This document shows, piece by piece, positions 14,545 through 20,002 of a DNA stretch of 20,002 bases (position 1 is the first letter of the stretch; each line of letters starts with the position of its first letter). Under the pieces are notes generated by a model. It ran no database searches. It saw only the letters and a list, made by a program, of their open reading frames with translations, and had not been told where the DNA came from. The position numbers were made by a program, and so were the translations under genes. Source of the DNA: Microcaldota archaeon. GTDB lineage: Archaea; Aenigmatarchaeota; Aenigmatarchaeia; QMZP01; QMZT01. The stretch lies in contig JAADIF010000017.1 in NCBI GenBank assembly GCA_013151465.1, positions 1 to 20,002 of the forward strand, in the 5' to 3' direction.

Positions 14545-15423
14545 ATGCTTATCAGGAAGAAATACCTCAAGATTCAGGAACGGCTGGGCATGAGAGTAGG
14601 CGTTGCCGGAGGCATTGATGACATCCCGATAGCCAAGAGCACCGGAGACATCATAAAGATACTGGACGAGCTCTACAAGGTCGGGCTCAAGGCATTCCTG
14701 ATGCCTCAGGAGCCGTTTGATTCGATAGAGACTATTCAGGACATATACAAGGAGCATTACAACAACCTCATAAAGATAAAGATGCTTGCAAGCAAGTACA
14801 ATATAGAGCTTGGGCTAAGATGCACCCACCTCCCGGAAGAGCCGCTCCTTGACGACAAGCTCAAGATATTCTCTAATATAGCCTCGGTGATGGACCTCAG
14901 GAGCTTTGTTGTAAGACCGAATTTCTACAATATGGTTCCACGCGACCATGCGGTCCGCCTTGTCGTCCATAAAATAAATGAGATAATAGGCGACACGCGC
15001 ATGAAAGGAAAGATAGGAATAGAGACGACGGGGCATACAGGCGAGGTCGGGAGCACAGAAGACGTCACCGAGATAGTGAAGAGGACAAGGGGAACGGAGC
15101 CGGTAATAAACTGGGGCAATGTCCATGCAAGAAGCGCGGGAGGCCTGCAGGAGCCGTCTGATTTCGATTTCATAATAGATTCCATGAGAAAGGAAATAAC
15201 GCCGCAGTGGCTTTCAAGCAGCTACTTCATATATGCGGGGGTTTCATACGGGCCTTCCGGAATAAAAGGAATAAAATCAATACGCTCATCAGACCTTAAG
15301 CTCTCATACGTCATCAAGGCGATAATGAAGTACAATATAAAAGGCACGCTTATTTTCGATATTCCTGACAAGGAGAAGGAGCTTGTTGACATAATAGAGG
15401 ACTTTGGTGACATGGTAAGATGA
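14545..15423 (+). CDS. Endonuclease-IV-like TIM-barrel protein (metal site altered)
   Basis: 292 residues with the overall pattern of archaeal endonuclease IV/xylose-isomerase-like TIM barrels. By eye, against remembered archaeal Nfo sequences, the blocks align as LRCTHLP (91-97), FVVRPNFY (121-128), GIETTGHTGEVGS (158-170), PVINWGNVHARSAGG (186-200), SYFIYAGVSYGPSG (226-239) and LIFDIPDKEK (269-278). Family zinc ligands then read: H95 kept, the His of HPGFY replaced by R124, E160 kept, Asp and His of the DFxH block replaced by N189 and N192, the His of the next strand lost, and the final Glu replaced by Asp. So metal binding and AP-endonuclease activity are doubtful. Its stop overlaps the cmk start (ATGA), so it is coupled to cytidylate kinase. 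It could have another substrate or be a pseudoenzyme. Confidence 0.75.
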   Translation: MLIRKKYLKIQERLGMRVGVAGGIDDIPIAKSTGDIIKILDELYKVGLKAFLMPQEPFDSIETIQDIYKEHYNNLIKIKMLASKYNIELGLRCTHLPEEPLLDDKLKIFSNIASVMDLRSFVVRPNFYNMVPRDHAVRLVVHKINEIIGDTRMKGKIGIETTGHTGEVGSTEDVTEIVKRTRGTEPVINWGNVHARSAGGLQEPSDFDFIIDSMRKEITPQWLSSSYFIYAGVSYGPSGIKGIKSIRSSDLKLSYVIKAIMKYNIKGTLIFDIPDKEKELVDIIEDFGDMVR

Positions 15424-15962
15424 TAATAACGCTCTCCGGCTCTGCCGGCTCGGGTAAGAGTTCTATTGCAAAGATGCTCGCCAAGCGGCTGGGCTTTAGG
15501 CATTATTCAGTGGGCGACGCCCAGCGCGAGATTGCAAGGGAGATGGAGATTAACATAGTCGAGCTCGGTGAGCTTGAGGCAAAGGATGATTCCCTGGACA
15601 GGATGATTGATGAAAAGCAGAGAAAGATTGGAGAGAACGAGGATAATATAGTTGTGGATTCCTGGCTTGCCGCCCATTTCATACCAAATTCCGTGAAGAT
15701 TTTCCTTGACGCAGATATAGGCGTGCGCGTCAGAAGGCGCCTTGAGCAGGAAAGGAGCGAGGAGGACTTCAGGGAGTTTGATGAGGCCGAAAAGAAGATG
15801 CTTCAGAGGGAAAAAACGAACAGGGAGCGCTGGCTAAGATACTACGGGTTCGACTATTCTGACAAGAGGAATTATGACCTCGTGATAGACACAAGCAATA
15901 TGACCAAGGAGCAGGTTGTGGATAAGATAATCAGGTTCATAGAACGATATGAAGAGAGATAG
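15420..15962 (+). CDS. cmk: Cytidylate kinase, archaeal type
   Basis: 180 residues, the length of archaeal Cmk, which phosphorylates CMP/dCMP with ATP in pyrimidine nucleotide supply. The P-loop is SGSAGSGKSS (6-15), followed by the family pattern FRHYSVGDAQREIA, the VVDSWLAAHF strand (Asp-x-x-Leu-Ala) and a lid with RERWLRYYGFDYSD near the end, typical of this branch (ERY/RW..YG..D). All motifs are present. The start ATG overlaps the previous stop, so it is translated with the endonuclease-IV-like protein. In many archaea cmk sits with translation genes; here the partner is different. Confidence 0.95.
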   Translation: MIITLSGSAGSGKSSIAKMLAKRLGFRHYSVGDAQREIAREMEINIVELGELEAKDDSLDRMIDEKQRKIGENEDNIVVDSWLAAHFIPNSVKIFLDADIGVRVRRRLEQERSEEDFREFDEAEKKMLQREKTNRERWLRYYGFDYSDKRNYDLVIDTSNMTKEQVVDKIIRFIERYEER

Positions 15963-16011
15963 ATTTGCTTCGCGCCAAACGCCTTTACGGATTCTGAGAG
16001 TATTGTGACTC

Positions 16012-16023
16012 ATAAATTTAAAT
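16012..16023 (+). promoter_or_regulatory. TATA box of the Tat-signal protein
   Basis: ATAAATTTAAAT lies ~50 nt before the start. Initiation near 16045 would give a leader of about 25 nt that includes GGTGA at 16065-16069. Confidence 0.5.
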
Positions 16024-16071
16024 CTTTCCTCCAATCATCTATTCTTAAAAGATTACATAATAGTGGTGAAA

Positions 16072-17082
16072 ATGCCAAAGAGATGGAAGAGACGGGAATT
16101 TATTAAAAAAACAGCAGTCACAACCACAGCCATATCAGTCGCGGGTATGTGGTCAGTAAGTTGCACCGAAAAAATCACGGGGCCAAAACAGAGACTTAGG
16201 GAAAATGAATTGTTCATAACGGCAACCCCCAAGGATAAATATTCAATGGAAGCGTTAGGGCATCCGGACAACTATACCGGCGCGTTCATAGAAACGCCAT
16301 TTGATGCTTCTTCCCTGAAAGTGGACAGAGAAATTATCAAGACAATTCCCGAAGGTAAGGAAAAAGTACTGCTGCTTGACGGCGATTCTCCCGCTTTCGG
16401 AGCTTTTGCGGGACAGGATAAAGAAAGGTTGTCATATGCATTAAGAAAACCGCTTGCAGAGTATGGGCTTGGAGGAATCTGCGTCAGTTGCAGATGGGGA
16501 TGGAACCATAAAGGGGGCATCGCTATGAGCCCCGATGATACCGAAAAGTTGAAGGACGCCCTCGGGGACGAGTATCTCCTGATGTTAGAACTGCCTTCTC
16601 CTTATATTATGATAGGCGGTGATGTCGGTCCTAATGGCTTGACAAATTATTGGGATTACCAGATGGCGGGGGCAGATGAAATTATTGCGAAAACATATAC
16701 ATCAAGCCCGCTGGATGTCAGGCTGGCTGATAGGGATTCGTTCAGAAGATATATGGACGGTCTTGATGCACATAGCGTTGATTTCAAGAAAATAATACCG
16801 GGATTTCCGACAAATGTCAAAGTTCAAACAGAACCATGGAACACATTTGAAATGATAGATGACATAGAGAAGCTGAAAAGAAACGGGTATAAAGTCGTCC
16901 TATATGATGACGGCACAGGAAAAGCCGTAAAGGGAGGCAAAGAATATAAACTATATGCCATGACCGCGCACCAGGCAGGCATTTTCAAGAAAATCGCAGA
17001 AGAATACGGCGTGCCTAACCGTTATGCATTGAAAAATGGCGGCAGCAGGACAGGGGAGTTTTATATAGCCCTCTTCGGGTGA
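16072..17082 (+). CDS. Twin-arginine (Tat) signal protein of unknown function
   Basis: 336 residues from ATG 16072; GTG 16063 or 16066 could add three or two. GGTGA ends only 2 nt before the ATG, a short spacing. The N-terminus KRWKRREFIKKTAVTTTA is a Tat signal (RR-x-F-I-K), followed by a hydrophobic stretch and SVSC at 28-31, an imperfect lipobox, so it may be exported folded and perhaps lipid-anchored. The mature part looks like an alpha/beta enzyme, with LLLDGDSPAFGAFAG, GICVSCRWGWNHKGG, LPSPYIMIGGDVGPNG and VVLYDDGTG; no family was recognised. No tat genes are in the window. The bacterial style of the signal suggests possible acquisition by transfer, but base usage is not clearly different. 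It ends 6 bp from the convergent nucleotidyltransferase-HEPN gene. Confidence 0.8.
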   Translation: MPKRWKRREFIKKTAVTTTAISVAGMWSVSCTEKITGPKQRLRENELFITATPKDKYSMEALGHPDNYTGAFIETPFDASSLKVDREIIKTIPEGKEKVLLLDGDSPAFGAFAGQDKERLSYALRKPLAEYGLGGICVSCRWGWNHKGGIAMSPDDTEKLKDALGDEYLLMLELPSPYIMIGGDVGPNGLTNYWDYQMAGADEIIAKTYTSSPLDVRLADRDSFRRYMDGLDAHSVDFKKIIPGFPTNVKVQTEPWNTFEMIDDIEKLKRNGYKVVLYDDGTGKAVKGGKEYKLYAMTAHQAGIFKKIAEEYGVPNRYALKNGGSRTGEFYIALFG

Positions 17083-17088
17083 GCGGAG

Positions 17089-18222
17089 CTATTTTTTAAG
17101 CGCCTTTCCCACAACCCTGATGAACTTTCTTACATTCTCCCTTCCTGTCACTATATCCTCTTTTGGTATGTCTATTACCCTTCCGGACTCGACCATCTTC
17201 TTCATCCGTGTGATATCGTCATATATCTTCATATATTCGGAAGGGACGATCCCCTTGTCGATGATATGTTTCTTGAATTGTTCCCTCAGTTCGTCGTCGC
17301 CGGCCTTCTTGTTGACCGAGTTAAGAAGAGTCTTTATCGTCTCAGTCATTATTGAGTGTGACTTTTTCACAATGCTTTCCCTTTTCATGAGCTCCACTTT
17401 CACTATAGCCTTCTCAACCCTTTTTATGAACTTGTCGGTCCTGTCTATCCATTTGTCTATCTCCGCTCCGTTGATACGCTTCATCTTCTTGTGTTCGACA
17501 TCCTTTCTGATTTTTATGACCTCTTCGAGCCAGTCGGCATATTTCTTTTCGAGAAAGCCTTCCGCTACGGCGTATTTTCTCAGGGCTTCCGGCGCCTCGT
17601 TAGGGCGGGGCGGATTTTTCCCCATGAACATCAGGATGGCATGCGCCGATTCTATCATAGAGTTGTAGCAGTCCTCTGCGACCATATACATTTTCGATGT
17701 CTCTATGCGGCGCAGGCGCTTTGGAGCCCTTTCCAGGTATTTTTCCACCGCCTCCTGAGTGGGCTTTATCTCCCCCATCTGTAGAAGCTTCTTTATCGGC
17801 GTGAAAACATCTTTGTCATAAATGGGAACACCTTCCCTGACAAAATTAAAGATGATAGGATTGCCTGTCCTTACCATGTTCCAGAATTCGCTGAGAAGAT
17901 ACGGCTGCTGGACTGATATCAGAGGCGAGATGGATTTTGCTATTTTTTCAAAGTCGCGTTCCGTCGACTCCTTCATTGTGGGGCTTATCTTGTTTTTAGT
18001 GTCATCTATTATGATGAATATGTCTATGTCGGATTCCTTTCTCCACTGCCCCCTTGCAGTGGAGCCGAAAAGAACAACAGAACGTATAAGATTCTTGTGG
18101 TTCTTGATTGCCGTATTTGTAAACTTCTTGATGAGATCGAGCCGCTCTTTTTTTTCCTTCTCTCTTTCGTCAGTTCCTCTCATTTTCGATGTTTCGCTCT
18201 TTTTTTGAACCTTTTCTGCCAT
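17089..18222 (-). CDS. Fused minimal nucleotidyltransferase-HEPN protein
   Basis: 377 residues. An N-terminal basic stretch leads into a pol-beta-type nucleotidyltransferase: VVLFGSTARGQWRKESDIDIF, where G53-S54, ten residues, D65-x-D67 give the exact GSX10DXD motif of MntA antitoxins. Residues ~155-275 are helical and contain IRKDVEHKK, i.e. R239-x4-H244, the RX4-6H motif of HEPN RNases. The HXY tyrosine that MntA AMPylates in HepT is absent here (lysine follows). A further helical region of ~100 residues (275-377) is unassigned. In other organisms the two halves are separate toxin and antitoxin; here they are one chain, so it may be a self-restrained RNase, a tRNA-directed nucleotidyltransferase or a defence protein. 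The promoter TATA is at 18255-18266. Confidence 0.85.
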   Translation of the reverse strand: MAEKVQKKSETSKMRGTDEREKEKKERLDLIKKFTNTAIKNHKNLIRSVVLFGSTARGQWRKESDIDIFIIIDDTKNKISPTMKESTERDFEKIAKSISPLISVQQPYLLSEFWNMVRTGNPIIFNFVREGVPIYDKDVFTPIKKLLQMGEIKPTQEAVEKYLERAPKRLRRIETSKMYMVAEDCYNSMIESAHAILMFMGKNPPRPNEAPEALRKYAVAEGFLEKKYADWLEEVIKIRKDVEHKKMKRINGAEIDKWIDRTDKFIKRVEKAIVKVELMKRESIVKKSHSIMTETIKTLLNSVNKKAGDDELREQFKKHIIDKGIVPSEYMKIYDDITRMKKMVESGRVIDIPKEDIVTGRENVRKFIRVVGKALKK

Positions 18223-18254
18223 GAAACCACTGTTTGTTAATGTTTAGAATGCAT

Positions 18255-18266
18255 GATTTATATATC
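18255..18266 (-). promoter_or_regulatory. TATA box of the nucleotidyltransferase-HEPN gene
   Basis: The minus strand reads GATATATAAATC, ~33-44 nt before ATG 18222, a strong archaeal TATA box predicting a short leader. Confidence 0.6.
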
Positions 18267-18275
18267 ACATCCCGA

Positions 18276-18288
18276 CCCAATCTTTGGG
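18276..18288. repeat. CCCAA-TCT-TTGGG inverted repeat in the divergent promoter
   Basis: A perfect 5-bp-arm dyad between the TATA boxes of the nucleotidyltransferase-HEPN gene and the large secreted protein. It could be an operator that affects both genes; the arms are short, so chance is possible. Confidence 0.4.
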
Positions 18289-18290
18289 CT

Positions 18291-18300
18291 TAATTTAAAT
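18291..18300 (+). promoter_or_regulatory. TATA box of the large secreted repeat protein
   Basis: TAATTTAAAT is centred ~26 nt before ATG 18322, the standard spacing for a leaderless archaeal transcript, and supports that start. Confidence 0.6.
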
Positions 18301-18321
18301 GAAGAAAATTAATATTTGCTT

Positions 18322-20002
18322 ATGAAAAGGGGGCGCATATTAGCAATTGCATCATTTTTATCTGCATATCTCATCCTATCCCTTCCCCTGATAGCCGCGG
18401 CAGAGTTTGGGCGGATGAACGGATTAAGGAAAGTGAGTTTTTCTCCGGTTGACATATCGTTGCAGATAAGCCCCTCCGATGATTTCGGGCCGTTGAGGTG
18501 CGGAGGCGAAAAATATGAAAGGTTCACCATGTTTGTCGACAATTATGCATCAAGCGACAGCTTTGACCTGACAGATATAAGGGCCACTATCGCATCAGGC
18601 ACCGATTCATATGACGTGACGCAATATCTTACATGCACCCCGACAAGAGGATTGATAAGCAATGAAGATATGCACTGCACTCTTGATAAGGACAGCGTAC
18701 TCAGTAAGTTTTCCTCCTGCCCGCCCCCTTACCCCTCAATACAGCTCATAATAACAGCAACACTCAGCTCACAATCGCGCTCATCGCAACTTGTTCTGCT
18801 GAAAGAGACAAACGTAATAGGAAGCGACACATCAGCTTCGCTCGAGATAGAGGGCGGTGCATATTTTTCTCCTGATGTGAACTGCCAGCTCGGAAGCACT
18901 GTTGAGGCGCTTGTCAGGGTAAGGCACGCAGAAACTATAACGGGCGGAATAGAATGGGGCTTTACGGTAAACGGAAGCTCTTCATACGGAAGCGAGCTGA
19001 TCGAATGCAAGCTTACAGACAGGGGCGACATAACGACGGGCAGCAGGGACGACCTTTATACGTGCCGTCTTGATGTGCCATATTCGGCGTTTGATGAATG
19101 CGTGCCTGATGTGACGTTTCCTATAACAATACAGGCAAGGACGGGAAAGGGCGTTGTTGAAGCGGGGTTTGATGCGCGCACAGTCAAGGAGGATCTTAAC
19201 CTCAACCTGAACATAGTTTCAGTGGAAAAAACAATTGATTGCCAGGTGGTCAGTGATGACGGCACGTGTTATCCAAACAATCCACAGCAGCCCTTGATCT
19301 TTGAGATAACCGGAAATTCGATACAGCCGCTCAACCTCATGACAGCCGCATACCGCATCGGTACCGAAGAGGCATCAACGATGAGGTGCGCTAAAACAGA
19401 TGCGAGGGAAAACCGGGCAAGATACAGATGCAATATATTTGTTCCTGAAGATGTCGTCAGCGGCGACTCCGCTGATGAGATATTGAACGTGACCGTGAAC
19501 GCCAAGCGCCTGAGCACATACGCAACATTGTCAAAGACGGTGACAATAACCTACAAGGCAAAGCGCGAGGACAAAAGCGACATAGACAGGATGGCGAAAC
19601 TTGAAAAAGAGAAAAAAGACGCGATGCGCCAGAAGGAGGAATTCGACAAGATGATGAAAGCCCTTCAGACACTTAAAAATCTCGTCTGCTGCTGTTCAGC
19701 CGGTGCCGTGCTTTCAACAGTCTTCTATAGTGACGGCGTAAAGAACGGGATAAAATATCTTCTGAAAAAAAAATATGGAAGTTTTGAGAAATTTATTGAC
19801 AGCACTCTCGGCAAGACGGTTCTCGAAAAAATAGGAACGATGGGTCCTATGCTTCTTGACTGTCTTTTAGAGGCTTACACAGAACTTCTGGACGACTCAA
19901 TGAAAAAGCTGGAGGATTTCGAGAAGATAAAAAGCCCAGAAGAAATGGAGAACTTCGATACAAATATACCGTGCCGCGATGCGGATAGCATATTCGGTAG
20001 TC
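18322..20002 (+). CDS. Large secreted protein with three Cys-containing repeats and a coiled coil (5' part)
   Basis: The frame is open from ATG 18322 to the window end, at least 560 residues with no stop. Residues 1-28 are a signal peptide or N-terminal anchor (ILAIASFLSAYLILSLPLIA). Three related beta-rich units follow at ~40-160, ~168-285 and ~295-410. Each opens with a cysteine (C60, C188, C307) and has an internal pair 14-19 residues apart (C105/C119, C229/C248, C356/C370) in the context Y/H-x-C followed by a hydrophobic strand. Residues ~417-450 are a charged coiled coil (DKSDIDRMAKLEKEKKDAM). A cluster CCC at 456-458 and a mixed hydrophobic/basic stretch (YSDGVKNGIKYLLKKKYG) come next. 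It is probably extracytoplasmic and disulfide-stabilised; the family is unknown. Long frames on the other strand here are shadows. Confidence 0.85.
   Translation, partial: MKRGRILAIASFLSAYLILSLPLIAAAEFGRMNGLRKVSFSPVDISLQISPSDDFGPLRCGGEKYERFTMFVDNYASSDSFDLTDIRATIASGTDSYDVTQYLTCTPTRGLISNEDMHCTLDKDSVLSKFSSCPPPYPSIQLIITATLSSQSRSSQLVLLKETNVIGSDTSASLEIEGGAYFSPDVNCQLGSTVEALVRVRHAETITGGIEWGFTVNGSSSYGSELIECKLTDRGDITTGSRDDLYTCRLDVPYSAFDECVPDVTFPITIQARTGKGVVEAGFDARTVKEDLNLNLNIVSVEKTIDCQVVSDDGTCYPNNPQQPLIFEITGNSIQPLNLMTAAYRIGTEEASTMRCAKTDARENRARYRCNIFVPEDVVSGDSADEILNVTVNAKRLSTYATLSKTVTITYKAKREDKSDIDRMAKLEKEKKDAMRQKEEFDKMMKALQTLKNLVCCCSAGAVLSTVFYSDGVKNGIKYLLKKKYGSFEKFIDSTLGKTVLEKIGTMGPMLLDCLLEAYTELLDDSMKKLEDFEKIKSPEEMENFDTNIPCRDADSIFGS

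Noticed and set aside
18309..19672. Several minus-strand open frames of 69-100 codons
   Set aside because: They are antisense shadows of the continuous plus-strand secreted-protein frame starting at 18322, which has a signal peptide and a well-spaced TATA box.

Overview
The window comes from an archaeon with a compact genome. The support is direct: a tRNA m2,2G26 methyltransferase Trm1, ribosomal protein L21e beside RNA polymerase subunit Rpo4 and a DUF655 protein, an archaeal-type cytidylate kinase, a UbiA prenyltransferase, a dolichol-kinase-like protein and a FlaI/GspE-like ATPase with an archaeal-style N-terminus. Promoters are archaeal: TATA elements lie about 22-28 nt before many first start codons, implying leaderless mRNAs, while several genes with a leader have GGTGA-type ribosome binding sites. 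Secreted proteins rich in N-x-S/T and an uncommon mixture of genes would suit a DPANN-like lineage, but the phylum cannot be fixed from this sequence alone.

Layout. 1-2482: end of a large Ig-like surface protein and a membrane-anchored cysteine-rich protein with a PGF-pre-PGF-like domain. 2483-3595: trm1 on the minus strand. 3670-7014: a type IV pilus/secretion-like operon (pilin-like secreted protein, winged-helix membrane protein, ATPase), the last two overlapping by 194 bp. 7016-8327: minus-strand information-processing operon rpl21e-rpoF-DUF655. 8451-9119: PHP-domain hydrolase. 9072-13997: probable polyprenyl/glycan region with UbiA, two class I methyltransferases, a membrane GT2 glycosyltransferase and a CTP-dependent polyprenol-kinase-like protein. 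Inside its 308-bp divergent gap sits a precise array of three 21-bp GTTC-N9-GAAC units. 14001-15962: a CBS-pair protein, then an endonuclease-IV-like TIM barrel translationally coupled to cytidylate kinase. 16072-17082: a Tat-signal-bearing protein of unknown function. 17089-18222: a fused nucleotidyltransferase-HEPN protein. 18322 to the end: a large secreted protein with three cysteine-bearing repeats and a coiled coil, running off the window.

How the genes work together. Surface proteins at both ends and the pilin-like protein are dense in N-glycosylation sequons; the polyprenol kinase, UbiA and GT2 could supply lipid-linked precursors for such glycans, though this is inference. Genes alternate strand often, and all six convergent junctions are 7 bp or less apart or overlap, so there is almost no room for dedicated terminators. 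The most unusual items are the 21-bp phased dyad array (13174-13236), the dual-coding overlap with an AAAAC repeat at the ATPase start, the endonuclease IV homologue that seems to lack most metal ligands, and the MNT-HEPN fusion. No tRNA, rRNA, CRISPR array or insertion sequence was recognised.
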